DNA from: Akebia trifoliata
Lineage: Eukaryota; Streptophyta; Magnoliopsida; Ranunculales; Lardizabalaceae
DNA length: 64,000 nt
Assembly (NCBI GenBank): GCA_017979445.1
Contig: CM030718.1
Location: 28,887,021-28,951,020, forward strand
Reading direction: 5' to 3'
Positions 21,437 through 33,830 of the stretch are shown piece after piece; position 1 is the first letter of the stretch, and every line of letters starts with the position of its first letter. Both the position numbers and the translations under genes were made by a program. Under the pieces are notes generated by a model, which was given only the letters and a program-made list of their open reading frames with translations, made no database searches and was not told the origin of the DNA.

Positions 21437-24400
21437 TCAATTAAATGACCAAAGTGACTCTGCATCTGGGGTGGAAAATAAGCCCCCAATATGAGGTCTT
21501 GCCGGAGCCAAGTTTCCAACACCTTCTCCTGAACCATGCACAGCCCAATCCTTTCTGCAATATCACAGAAGAAACATAACATCGATGAGCATGGAGTCGG
21601 AACCATCATCATAAAGCAATCTTTTCTACAAGTAGTTTAAGAAAACAAACAGGAAGCAAAAGCATTGAACAGCTGAGTAAAAAGAGAATTCTTGGAGGTA
21701 TAGAGTAAGAGAAAGTGCAAAACCCAGACCCTGAAATAACTTGAAATCAAATTTAAAAATACGATGGTTCCAACTTCCAACCAAGCAATAAAGAAGGAAT
21801 CACCTCTGCTACCCCTCTTTCTTGTTTAGTAAATTAGATCTTAGGACACTATGGTTCAAGTTGTAATGTAGATTAGTAATGAAAATGTTGGATCGGGATC
21901 AGATGACAACCATTTGTCCTACTCCTATTGTAGATTAGTAATGAAAATGTCAAGTCCTTCAATTCTCCATTTGTAGGGCATCTTTTCTGCTTTTTTCCTG
22001 TATTTTATTAATATTCAGCAATAAATCAATCTGGGTTCTAGATAGAAACTATTTTTAAACTGTTATAATCGGAGTACGTGATTGCAAATTGGCCAGCAAA
22101 AGAATATTATCTTCATAAGAGAATGTCCCGACAAATAACTAAAAGAACCAAATACATAAAGACCAACCTGAACCCACAAAACATTAGAAGGGGAAAAAAA
22201 ACTATAAAAACACCTCCCTTAAAGAGAACAAAGAATTTGATACTTCTAAAGAAATTTAAACAAATTACTACATATATAGCGGAATAAAGCCACAATGCAA
22301 CAAAAGATGTACAGATAGAATTCAGAACAATAACAGGTCCAGCATTATCAAAAAGCCATTAAAAACTTTACTCTGTGAGCGACAATCAAACAACACAATA
22401 CATTTACAGATCTGTCTAAAACAAAAAGGATTCAGGTTACCCGGTACTCACTTGGTCCAACAATTAGCTGGAGAAGGTTCAAATGGATGGCTGGTTGCTG
22501 ATCTACCATAAGTCACCTCATTATGAGAAATCTCCTCCCGTGGGACAAGTGGAGGTAAATGGTTTTCTCCATCACCTGATAATGGCTGTAATACACTTTT
22601 CTGTGACCACGGATCATTATCATTTGAGCCAGGACCAAGAGGACTAAACATCGCAATCCCATTATTTTGGCCTTTACCAATATGAACTCTCTCTGGAGAA
22701 AGGATGCCAGGAAGGGCTTGGTTCTCCTTTGAAAACGGTGGTGACATAACCTTGTGGGTAGAAGGATGAAGCCAGCTAGCAGTACTGCCTACCAAACCGA
22801 GTCCATCCTGACAAAGTGAAGGTGTGTCCCACATCTGCCACGTTCCCTGCTCATGTGCATTATTAGATTCTTTCAAAGGTGAGGCATTCAAATTCTGAGT
22901 TTTTGGGTTACTTGGAAATGGACTAGAATTGGCATGCCTTTCTTCAATGACTCGTGATCGTGACAAAGGGGACTCAATTGGAGATCGCTTACTAACTTCT
23001 GCAGAAGCCGATACATTCTTTAGAACCCGATGCCTTTCCAATTCTCTATCTTGCATAAACCCAGTCCCCAGGTCTAAAGGAAAATTGTCGAGTGCCTCTG
23101 ACACTGGCCCAAGTAACGTCACTGGATCAGGAATATAACACGGATCTTCAAAAATTTCTGGTTCTTCAGATATAAAATCATGCGATGGTTCTCCAACAAG
23201 AGGAAATATTGATTCAGACACTGAAGAAGAAATCATACTTGTTGAAACAGTAGGAAAGGGAGTAAAAGTGGGAGGCATAGATAGGCCAGGATGGATCGGG
23301 TCAACTAAAGGATGTGCTGGTGATGTTGGACCATGTAAATACAAGCTTTCAGCTTCAGGTTGAGGCTCTTGATTCGATCTACTTATGACATTTGCAATGG
23401 AGAATGGAGGAACTGATGGTGAACGAGTAAATAATTGCTGCCATGACTTTTTAGGGGATGCTCGTGGTTGCATTTCTGACTCAGCCTAAGATATAATCAG
23501 CAAACAGTAAACAACAGCTATTAAGAAAGCCAGGAATGCCTCCAATTTTTTTTGTGAGGATATTAACACACATAAAGACCTGAACTCCTCACCCCATACG
23601 ATCCCACCAGCCTATCGTAAATGTGGCTCACTAGCTCATCATTCCTGACGATTACATCAGTGAAAAAACTGTGGACTAGCAGGAGTTTTTGTTCTTATCG
23701 TTCGTTTTTCTTTTTCTATTATTTGGTGTGGTGGGGTGAGGGCAATAATAGCTGGCAGTATAATCTCAACCATGTTTTAAATATTGGAATGTATCAGTCG
23801 ATACGTATCGACATCGGCCAAGACTAATACGGAACACTGAATGTTTCAGGAATGTATCGGGTTAAGTATCAGAATGTATCGGGTTGTATCAATTATCAAA
23901 TGATTATCGAATGTATCGGCCGATACTGTATCAATTTTTTTCCATCAACCGAAACATTCAATCGATACGATATTTTAAACAATGATCTTAACCTCCCTAG
24001 TGAATAAATTTGGCTAGCTCAACACTTGGAAAGATGAGCTCATGTATTGGGTCGTTTAAAACTCATAAATTTCCATACATATATACAAGACTAATAAGAA
24101 ACATTGAATGTTTCGGGAATGTATCGGGTAAGTATCAGAATGTATCGGTTGGTATCGATTATCGAATGTATCAGCTGACACTGTATCGATTTTTTCCATT
24201 AACCGAAGCATTCAATTGATACGATATTTTAAACCATGGTCTTAACCTCCTCAGTGGATAAACTTGGCCAGCTCAACACTTGGAAAGATGAGCTCGTGTA
24301 AAGGGTGGTTTAAAACTCATAAATTTCTATACATATATATATAGGGGGCGGTTCATGGGACATATGTAAAAACAATGGTTTTTCAAAATATGGGTTAGAG

Positions 24401-26449
24401 ATTTTGGATTGAGCTGATTTTTTGCGAGGATGGTCACTATGATGAGAAGATCATCCTCACAAAAATCAGCTCAATCTGAAACTTCTAAATCCATCAAAAG
24501 TGATTTACAAATTATTGGCAAAATTTGGCAAAAAATCGACGGCCCACATTCTAAATCACTTTTAATGGGGTTAGAAGTTTCAGATTTGACTGATTTTTTT
24601 TTTTCGGATGATCTTCCCATCATAGAGATCATCTCACAAAAAATCAGCTCAATCCGAAACTTCTAACCCATATTTTGAAATTTTATTAATGTTACATTGT
24701 TTTTACATAAGTTTTTTCATATGTCCCTTGATCCATTCCCATATATATAAGTGTAAAAAGTTTATAAAGAGAGGAAATACAAAAGGAGGCTGATTGTGGC
24801 AAGGGTCCAACAGGGATGATGGACCTCATGTCCTTTTTAAATCATCAGGAGGGTATCATCAATCAGTTTGTTGTTTATAATCCAGTTTTGTGTTCCAACC
24901 AACCCTACTAAAACAATATAGAGCTAAATGAAGGCATAAAATAAGATTAGTGGGGTGCATAACTTACAGGTCGGTGGAAACTGGTCTCACTGATCTTATC
25001 ATCTCCGTTTGAATATTGTTTTCCAGGTATATGGTTAGTGGACTGTACCTCACCCCTATTCACAGAAGCTTGGGTATTATCAAAAGAACCAATAGGCTTG
25101 CTTGCTCTAGAAACAACATTGGCGGAAGTATGAACACCCTTCCCAAAGAAACTAGCTCCATTAAAAGCTTTAGATGAAGATATGAACGAACCCTTCATGC
25201 GATCAAGGTATCTAGTACCACTTCCCCGACTAAAATTGTTTGCAGCTGTAACTTTTATAGCATTCCCATTTTCTGTCGCAGTTTTCTGAAGGCCCCGTTT
25301 CTCAATGTCACTCCTCTTGTCATATTCTTGCTTCTTTTCACTTTCCTTGCCAGCCCTCCTTTCAAGCTCCTCACCATCAGAGTTACTTTTATTAGACCCT
25401 TTGTCTTTCTCCTTCCTTCTTTCATGACGCTTCCTTTCTGCTTCTCTCTTACTACATTTTTCCTTATCAGGAGTTGAGCATTTGACATGCTCTTTTTCCA
25501 CCTCAATCTTTTCGTCCCTTAGTCTCCTCCGCTCTTCCACCAACCTCGCCACCTCGTCCCGTTGTTTTCTCTCTTCTTCCTCCAAAAGCTCCCTCTCTAA
25601 CCTAGCTTGTCTCTTCTCTTCAGCTTTCCTCCGAGCTTTCTCTCCTTTGCTTTCATGAAAACTAACCCCATTTTCACTCTTATTCGACTTGTGCTCTGCA
25701 TCCAACAAAGCATCATCACTAGATGTGACACCAAAAATCTTTCTCCAAAGCCACCTTATGCTCAAGAAAAAAGATGTCAATAGCCTGCATGCGAAAACAA
25801 AACCCGAATACGGTTTCTCTGCTAAACAACGATCATCACCACTACAAAACCCACCACCATTCTTCCCCAAAAACTCCGAATTCCCTGAGAAAGACCCGGT
25901 GTAAAAATTCCCATTCTCTAACCAATCATGTCTGCATGCCCAACCATTCTCTGACCACACCTTCCCACCATTCCATATCTTCCCACCCTTTCCAACCAAA
26001 TCCCCAATTATCCCAGAATTAGTAGTGCCCAATCCAGTAGACCCAGGAATGTCTAAAACGGGTCTTTTGGAAATGTGACCACAATACGAACACATAAACC
26101 GCCCACCCCCCGGTTTCTGTTCCCGGTAAGGGTTTAAGCAGTTCCGACACCGTCGGGTTGCCATCTTCCTAAGCTTTTGCATCTCTATAGCTTCAAATTT
26201 CTTCCTTTCTCTAAGACGGGCACTCCTATGCGCCCGCCAAGACGATAACTTTGGCATCAAAATCTCGTACCAGAAGAGAGTAACCAATAGAACCATAACA
26301 CAAGCTAGCCTAGGTGACGTAATCTCAAACCTAAAACCAGGGGGCAATAGCTGAGAGAGTGCCCATAGCACTATAAGTGGAATTACTAACCATGGAAGCA
26401 TGGTTGCAACCCGTCGAGACCACTTCTGAACGACACACAGTATACACAT
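21437..26449 (-). CDS. NST1-like membrane protein with zinc ribbon and charged coiled coil
   Basis: Three exons: 24968-26449 (494 codons, CCT|GTAAGT), 22452-23485 (acceptor ATCTTAG, donor ACCAA|GTGAGT) and 21437-21554 (acceptor ATATTGCAG). Together they encode 877 aa. The N-terminus MCILCVVQKWSRRVATMLPW precedes two hydrophobic segments (about 20-36 and 46-64). A four-Cys ribbon follows, C101-x2-C104 and C120-x2-C123. An Arg/Glu/Lys-rich coiled coil runs at roughly 270-390. The long second half is Ser/Pro-rich and probably disordered. The end GSGEGVG...SLWSFN is, from memory, the conserved terminus of a plant family annotated 'stress response NST1-like'. That name comes from low-complexity similarity to yeast Nst1 and says little. 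I do not know its function. The topology suggests an organelle or ER membrane protein with a cytosolic tail. Confidence 0.87.
23821..24340. repeat. Tandem duplication, about 267-bp unit, in NST1-like intron 1
   Basis: Copy 1 begins about 23821 and copy 2 about 24088, each starting AGACTAATA. They share ATGTATCGGG, TTAAGTATCAGAATGTATC, ATTCAATCGATACGATATTT, CTCAACACTTGGAAAGATGA and TTTAAAACTCATAAATTTC. The unit itself contains inverted ATGTATCG/CGATAC motifs and a TTTTAAA(C)CATG end, which suggests that it derives from a MITE. Confidence 0.85.
24347..24735. mobile_element. Double-hairpin foldback element, copy 1 (in NST1-like intron 1)
   Basis: Each half is itself a hairpin. Half 1 has TTGGATTGAGCTGATTTTTT / AAAAATCAGCTCAATCTGAA around GATCATCCTC. 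Half 2 has GAAGTTTCAGATTTGACTGA / AAAATCAGCTCAATCCGAAAC. The two halves are also inverted copies of each other, and the outer arms are CAAAATATGGGTTAGA / TCTAACCCATATTTTG and GGGACATATG / CATATGTCCC. It is bounded by TATATATAGGG and CCCATATATATA. Related copies are at 43187 and 63183. Confidence 0.85.
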
Positions 26450-27032
26450 TATCCTCTAACCCACACCAATATTCCCACCAGTCGTATGCAAACGAAACCC
26501 TTGATCGATGAAAACGCAAGGGACTATTAAAATTCCCCCAAAAAAACACCAAGAATCAAAAACCCTATTCGTTCCAATCCGGGTTGTATTCCAAGACCAT
26601 GTTTTTATCAAACCCTAACTGCTTAATTTCCCAAAACCCCAGGATATTCAAACCTAGATCATAAATTATCTCCTTATTTCACCAATTCAGAACCTCAATT
26701 TCTCGAAACCCTAAGTGAGAAACCAATCGATTACAGTTTTCAAATACTTCGATTCTTTGACGGTGCAGCTGGTATTACAAACGCATAAATGAAGAATCAT
26801 CGAAATCTACAGAACCAAAAACACAATAATCGAAGAGATTAGAAATTAGAGATCGAAAAAACTTACGAATTTGTCGTCAATGGCGACAGAAATGGATTTT
26901 GGGGGTTTTTCTGCTCAAAGCCTTCGGTCGGTCGGTCGGTCATTGGTACTAATTTCTAAACCGAGATGAAAGAAAGAAAAATGAGGACACGATAAGAGAG
27001 AGAAATTTATGATGATTTAATGCCTTAATTAT
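26450..27032. promoter_or_regulatory. Leader and promoter region of the NST1-like gene
   Basis: A probable 5' UTR lies here (minus strand). A donor-like site TTCGTAAG at about 26868 suggests a leader intron that ends close to the start codon. A (GGTC)n run on the complement side of 26925-26942 (CGGTCGGTCGGTCGGTC on +) is a small microsatellite. No other gene is seen. Confidence 0.4.
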
Positions 27033-27179
27033 CACTTCGTCGGTACTCGGATGACGTGTTAAGGTCACAGAACCATAGATCTTTTTCTTCGGGATACACA
27101 TTTAAAAGATAATGGTTCTTTGTCCTTACCACGTCATCCGAGTACAACAGAATGAAATTTGTTTAGTCAGGAAATCATT
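27033..27179. repeat. Core-hairpin MITE copy 5, upstream of the NST1-like gene (subgroup B)
   Basis: Arms are TACTCGGATGACGTG / CACGTCATCCGAGTAC and AGAACCATAGATC / GATAATGGTTCT, around TTCTTCGGGATACACA. The right end is AGTCAGGAAATCATTA. It lies about 150-300 bp upstream of the inferred transcription start of the NST1-like gene. Confidence 0.75.
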
Positions 27180-27840
27180 AACGTTAATTAAAATAGGTTG
27201 AGAGGAAAAAGTGAAAATGTTTATAGAGAGAGATAAGAATTGCCTTGAATGAAAGGAAGGTCGTGTCCCCCATTTGAGGGATTGAGTCATTAAAAAAATA
27301 TTTTTTTTTTTCTGAAAAGTAAAAAAATATATTTTTTTTTCTGAAAAGTAAAAAATAAAAATAAAATTATATTTTAGTTCAATAATAAATATAAAAATAA
27401 ATAGATTTGTGTTTAATTATTCTACTTATTTAGTTCAATAATAAATTTTAGTTGAAATAAAATACACAATTCCAGTAAAATTATTTGATAATAATAAAAG
27501 AGAGTTTTTATTGCCACACCAAAAACCACCCCAAGATGTGTGCTAATTCTTTGCCTCTGGTGATGTACATATGATTTGGGGTGGTGTTAGCAAAAGTTGG
27601 CGTGACAATATAATCTCTCAAATAAAAGTTGGGTTTTGCTCTTTTTCAGTTGTGTGTTTGAAATTGGGTAATCTCCAAATTTACCCTATTGCACTGGGGA
27701 AACTTTTGTGGAATTGGTGTGCAACGAAAGGACTTCTCATTCCAAAAGGAGTGTGGAATACGTTGCATTATTCATAAAAATAAAATAGATATTTGTAAAT
27801 TGTGTATGCCTTGGTTCAATACTTACTATGAGTGATATTT
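27180..27840. other. Spacer with a small MITE-like hairpin
   Basis: AT-rich DNA with a duplicated TTTTTTTTCTGAAAAGTAAAAAA block (about 27300-27355). An inverted pair at about 27515-27608 reads CACACCAAAAACCACCCCAA / TTGGGGTGGTGTTAGCAAAA. No gene is seen. Confidence 0.5.
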
Positions 27841-28007
27841 TCTCTGGGCCACCAGCGAAGGTGCTCCCTCACGTACCTGGTGTGCGTGTGATGCGCAAGT
27901 GTTGCATGGGCCCGAAGGAGGGTCCTATTTGCCTTGGTTCTATCTTTGGCTCATCTGATCCTCCAAGTTGGATGTAAGTCCGGACATTTCTGTTATCAAA
28001 AAAAAAA
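27841..28007 (+). mobile_element. SINE copy with A-rich tail (head missing or unrecognised)
   Basis: The body CTCCCTCACGTACCTGGTGTGCGTGTGATGCGCAAGTG matches the SINE at 41958-42216 and the fragment at 6363. The 3' end GATGTAAGTCCGGACATTTCTG runs into TTATCAAAAAAAAAA. No tRNA-like head is visible immediately upstream. Confidence 0.6.
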
Positions 28008-31000
28008 TGCAAAAACAAATAATAGTCAATAAATTACGATGCTTAGTGATCAATGTGTATAGTATATGAGACAAGTATGCACTTGCCACACCATGCATAT
28101 AAACATTTATATAAATAACAAAATGTATTAGAATCTCAATGTCCTTGTAATAGGAATTTCTAGAGGATTTTTCTAATTTCATCCCAAGGTTGAGGTTCTC
28201 CTTCAAGTAGACAAAAAAAAAAATTTCAAAGAATTAATATAAATAATTTAATGACAAACTTCAACATTGGATTGAGGTTTGTGTGTTTTGTTTTTTTCAT
28301 TGACTCTATACTACGTTTATCAAGAAATTTCCATGATCGCCTATCCATATAGCTTCCAAAACATGGTTGGACGCCATAAGGACATAGAGCACAAAAAATT
28401 CAAGAATATAGAAGCTATGCCGTGTGCTTACTCACCTTCTGTGACCAAGTCAAAATAATAATAATAATAATATTGTTGAATTTTAATTTTTCATGATCGG
28501 TCATGGGCTTTTGACGCATTCCTTGGTGACCTTGGTTTGTGGCGTATCAAGGCTCGGCTTGCCTCGTTCATACTAATACTAAGCCTGACAAATTTGGGGG
28601 TCCAACTCAACCAATTGACAACGAGTAGAGAGGCCTAGGATTTTATAAGGAGATAGACAAGACAATTTGTGTCCAATGTTGGACTAAACCCAGCATACTA
28701 CACGCATTAATTTAACTTGCACATCTTTTCATACCCGTATCCACGCCAACCCAGCCAAGGAATTAAGGGGGGCATAATTCAAGCCCATAAACTTAGGTCT
28801 AATCCATCAACATTTTTGCCAAGCCCAAACCCAACTTGGATCAGCCCAAACCTTTTGATTTGGATAGGGCCTTTATATATAGGTCCTAAATATTAAAAGT
28901 TTGTAGCGCCGATCTCGAGGTCACATAAGAACCTGGTTTTATCTCTCAAATAACCATTTTAAAGATCCCAATAAGATATCCTAGAATCTACTTATATAAA
29001 AATATCAAACAAAATAAAATACTATTTTAGGTTGATATTGTTGCTTGCTTGGAAGTTTTACAAATTTAGGCTACTTAAGATAATGGATTTTGAGAAAAAC
29101 AATATAAAAAAAATCTCCGTAATTGCAGGGAATTCATCTGCAATGGAATATAAATTTATCGAAAAAATGAATTCCCACGTTAGCTTCCTAAGTAAATGTT
29201 AAGTTAGTTTATAATTTTGGAGGTGAGGGTTCTCGAAGAAGCATAAAATCACTTTTTCTTAGGAAAAGGTGTGATCGTGCACCTAAAAATATTTTCTTTT
29301 TCATTCATTTTTCTTACACATATCCCAAGAATTTTTCACAAAAGTTGAAGTTAAGGTATTCTCGTCATTTTTTGTTCGTTTCTAATAGAAGACCATAGTC
29401 AAAGATGATATCATATACTTTTGAAAACTCAAGGGCATCTCAAAAATACACCAAAAGTCTGAGGAGTACATCAAAATTACCCTAAAATAGTCTGATTTGT
29501 TTGGAAATTAACTTACCTAACTCGTGGCCAATATTGTCGGTCACATGCAACCAAAATCAAGACAAGTCTGACTTTAGTTGCTCAACTAATTAAACCTTTT
29601 ACATTGGATTCGAAGGACAAAAAAGTCAAAGGTTTGCAACAACAACAGCCAAACCTTCAATGTGCACATTTGTTGATTTTTTTTTTTTTTTTTTCCATTC
29701 TTCAAATGGGAATCTTTGGGGATAAAGATTCAAATTCCTCTCTCTTAGACTTTTATAGTCAAAACCTACCACATTTATATCATGTAGAAGAGAAGCAACT
29801 TCTTCTCTCTCTATTACAGTCAATTAATCTTTATTCTTATATTACAATATTGCATTAAGAGTTATTCTTATATTACAATATTGCATTAAGAGAGCACACA
29901 AATTAGTTAAGTTCGTTGTAGCGTTCCAATTGGAGCACTACCCCCTCCCTCCTTGGAGTGTGGGTTGTTGTACCCTGGAGAGTGGATGCCTACAAAACTA
30001 TAATACCGTAGTATGGGTGAAATTCACTTTTAGGACGGTGATTCATCTATACCTCGACCATTAATTATAGATAAGTATTAGTTTTCATTTGCAAAATCAG
30101 AATTTATTTGTCTTCTTTGCTCACTTTTCTTAAAAACCGATACCTTGTTTCCAACATAAGCATTAATACATCATAATTCATTTTTCAAGGACCTCATTTT
30201 ATATTAAAAATTTTCTTTTCAATCATAAAGAACTTTAGTGTTTATACCACATCGTCATGTGATACTGTGACCAGGCTAACTTTTAATAGTCCCAAACAGA
30301 GATATCATCGCCATGACCTCTTGAGAATAGATGAAAGATAATGGTCAATGGAGTTGATGAATGATAGAAAGCCATATCGACAGTAAAGTTTCCTTTTTTT
30401 TCTTTTTCTTTTTTTGATATATTCACATTATATATATATATATATATAAATGATTTTAAGGAACAAATATATGGTATTTTTCTTACACAACATCATACTT
30501 TTAGGTGTGTCACACACTAATAAGATCATTTATGTAAAAAAGTTTACTTGATTGTCTCATCAAATCTAATGCGACTATTGCATTTGTTTATAACATTAAC
30601 CCACATATTTTTTTTTTATACATAATTTCAATCTTAGCTTGCCAACCAAAAAATAAATTAATTAAGTCCACTATGAATTATTCCACCAAAGATCATCATT
30701 ATGATATAGTATGATAAAGGGAAAATCTAGAAATTAAGGAAGATTCTTGGATATTTGCTACTAAGAATAGGCACCATGAATTTTATAAATAAAAAGAGAA
30801 CTACTTAAATCATTCATTCAATTCTCATTATTTATAATGTAACCTTGAATGTCAAAAACCTTTTTCATATATATTTTTAATTTCACCATAGAATATGATG
30901 CAATATAGTATATAATGTGGATGTGTAGGGTTAGCTAAAGTATCATTAGTAAATTGATTATGGCTCCACAAGTCGTATGGAAACATAGAGTATGATTGGA

Positions 31001-31683
31001 AGTTGTGAAAATTGGTGAGAAAATGGTTTTCTAGATAAAATGCCAATGGCTTCGTGTGTGATTCCATATATTTTGCTAGAAAAATTATTTTCCATTGAAA
31101 AAACACCCCTTGAGGATGGGTAATAGTTTTTTAACCGATCCCCAGAGCAAATGATTTTCTTTTCTAAAGGTTTCAAATGCTGTTTTTTTTTTTTTTTTCT
31201 GTCTAGTACTGTTACCCGAAATCTTTTTCTCACAATGTATAATCAAACATTGGCAAATTTTTCTTAGAAAACCATTTTTTTATAAAAATTGTTTTAGAAC
31301 CGATTGTGGATGTGATTTAAGACATAAGGCAGGATGAAGGTGTGAGGATATTTTTGTCTTTTGATATACCTTTTCAAGGGCACTTAATAATCCTCACATT
31401 TTTTGCATTTAGTCAATTAGGGTAGACCTAGGTCAAGGTGTATGCTATGACTTTGAAAACACAAGGTTATCCAAAATTAGTCTCAAAACCAAAGTGATTA
31501 ATTAAAAAATACATGAGCATGCATGTTAGCAAGACCTTTCAAAACTAATCTCCTTTTTCAAATTGTTGAAATTTTTTATTGGAGGCTCGATTGCGTCTGG
31601 CAATATCATTAGAAAAATCTCCGAGAAAAGTCACGAAGTTTTACAAAACAAAAATTTTCCAAGCAAAATTTTATAAATTTTAG
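28008..31683. other. Gene-poor AT-rich spacer
   Basis: There are no protein-coding frames of substance. Visible items are a 31-bp tandem duplication at 29831-29892 (unit begins TTATTCTTATATTACAAT), an (AT)n microsatellite at about 30430-30450 and a T-tract at 29676-29694. One copy of a roughly 95-bp direct repeat at 31569-31665 is described with the element that follows it. The 28460-28960 part looks less AT-rich and may be old transposon DNA, but I cannot classify it. Confidence 0.5.
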
Positions 31684-32316
31684 GAAAAATTACTTAAAGA
31701 ACCCTGGTGGGGGGTCATTTTTCTAAATAGTCCTTAAGTTTTGAATAGTCTCTTAACAGTCTATTTAGTAAACTTTTCTTTTCTTAACATTCCCTGGACC
31801 TCATCTCCCACATTCCTCATGAATGAATGTCCTAACCGTTTGAACTCATCGTTTTCATCCAAAAAACTTGGATTTTTAACATCTCAATTGAGTCTTGGAG
31901 ACTCCATTCTATTGGAAAGGATTTGAGAAGGGAAAAAAAGTCGTTTTCAAATATTTTGAAGGTCTATGTACAAAACTAAGTTTTTTTTTCTTAGTTTTTT
32001 GTTGAAAATCTATAAAGAATTATTGTTTTGGGTTAACATCATGTAAACAAGTCGTTATCTCAAGTTTTTAGTCAATCTTTCCATGTAATTTAGTTGAAAA
32101 AACTCTAAAATTGAAAATTGGTGGGTTTTGCCAGTGTCGAGTTCGAGAGTAACATTTATAAACTCGACACTAAATAAAAAAAACATCGAGTTCAACAATA
32201 AATAAAGTTGAACTCAACATTAAATAAAAAAGTAATAATGAAGGACAATTAAGCAATAAATCTTAGGGACTATTTAAAAATAAATCCATTCACCAGGGTC
32301 CTTAAAGTAATTTTTT
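31684..32316. mobile_element. MITE of about 630 bp with 45-50 bp terminal inverted repeats
   Basis: The left end AAAAATTACTTAAAGAACCCTGGTGGGG...AAATAGTCC is inverted at the right end as GGACTATTT...CACCAGGGTCCTTAAAGTAATTTTT. Inside, a smaller hairpin reads GTGTCGAGTT / AACTCGACAC (about 32134-32170). No transposase is present. The element is bracketed by two copies of a roughly 95-bp direct repeat (31569-31665 and 32317-32415), far longer than any known target duplication. Confidence 0.7.
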
Positions 32317-32948
32317 CAATTTTTTATTGGATGCTCGATTGCCTTTATCAATATCATTAGAAAAATCTTCGAGAAAAGCTACAAAGTTTTACAAAACAAA
32401 AGTTTTCCAAATTTTTTTTTTTTTTGTAAAGTTCATGGTGTTTTAAGAGTGCACCAAACATGGCACCAATCTTTTTGGAGTGGATAGGTTGATGGGAGAT
32501 TTAATCAGCTCAAATACTTCCAATTATTTGTCAGGATGCATTAAAGAGATTAAAAAAGAAACCTTACTCTTTCTTTTCATGGAGATGGTAATGTCACAAG
32601 TCTCATTCATGCATAAGAAGACAAGTTAAAAGAGTATGGTGCATTCATATATAACCATTATATTGGGTCCCATTCCTTCAAGTACTTTTATGGCACTCAC
32701 ATTGCCCCGTCCACATCTGACATGATATGTTATGGATTATATTTTTGGGCGTTAACAATATCATGCACATGTGTACCTTCTTCTAGATATACATTCATTG
32801 AGTTATTTTACATACATACATACATACATATTGAGAGGGAAATATCTTCTTTCAATTTCTATTGATACACAAGTCTTTCGATTAAGATCTTTAGGTGTGT
32901 TATGTAATTATTCAGTTAATTTTAATGGAATGTCAATAAGTCTATTAT

Positions 32949-33830
32949 GATGCACACGTTAATTTGTGATTAAACATAATATAGGTTTAAGTCAGAGAAG
33001 ATGGTAGACTTTTGCATCTTTTTTCTTATTTTTCTATTATTAGTTGAAAGTTGTTGATGAAGTGCATGTTCAAACTATTCTATATATCTAGAGATCTTGT
33101 ATTCTTCGATAGCTCTTGACAAATCCAACCATTGCTTTCATGGTTACTGTAATTCTTGAAATTTGTCAAAACAAAAATTAATATGCGTAATCTTTATCGG
33201 AGAACTTTCTGTTTAGGAATCTTCATTAATTACTCTGATGCACAAGTTAGTTTGTGATTAAACATAATATAGGTTTAAGTCAGAGAAGATGGCAGACTTT
33301 TGCATCTTTTTTTATTTATTTATTATTAGTTGAATGTTGTTGATGAAGTGCATGATCGAACTATTCTATATATATCTAGAGATCATGTATTCTTCCATAG
33401 GCCCTTGAAAAATCCAACTATTGTTTTCGTTGTTACTGTAATTCTTGGGATTTGCCAAGATTTTTTTTTTTCTATACATGATCTTTATCGGAGAACTTTT
33501 TGTTTAGGAATCTTCATTAATCACTCTGATGCACAAGTTAGTTTGTGATTAAACATAATATAGGTTTAAGTCAAAGAAGATAGCAGACTTTTTAATTTTT
33601 TTTTCTTGTTTTTTTTATTATTATTAGTTGAAAGTTGTCGATGAAGTGCATGTTCAAACTATTCTATATATCTAGAGATCTTGTATTCTTCGATAGACTC
33701 TTGACAAATCCAATTATTGCTTTCGTTGTTACTATAATTCTTGGGATTTGTCAAGATTCTTTTCTTTTTCTATGTATGATCATTTTATCAAAGAACTTTC
33801 TATTTAAGAATCTTCATTAATTACTTGAGA
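32949..33830. repeat. Three tandem copies of an about 290-bp unit
   Basis: The marker TATAGGTTTAAGTCAGAGAAG recurs at about 32982, 33270 and 33561 (offsets 288 and 291 bp). Each unit continues with AGTGCATG, CTATTCTATATATCTAGAGATC, AATCTTCATTAAT and TTTGTGATTAAACATAATAT. A related block begins at 32949, so the array may start there. The copies differ by scattered substitutions and small indels. Nothing encoded is recognised. Short open frames recur in each unit only because the unit repeats. Confidence 0.88.

Noticed and set aside
25255..25904. Several open frames on both strands inside the NST1-like gene
   Set aside because: They are shadows caused by the biased Lys/Glu/Arg and Ser/Pro codons of the real exon.
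33330..33820. Two similar short frames (72 and 61 codons) suggesting a small gene family
   Set aside because: They resemble each other only because they lie in successive units of the 290-bp tandem repeat.
32949..33830. CRISPR-like spaced repeats
   Set aside because: This is eukaryotic DNA, the units are about 290 bp with no short-repeat/unique-spacer pattern, and no cas genes are present.
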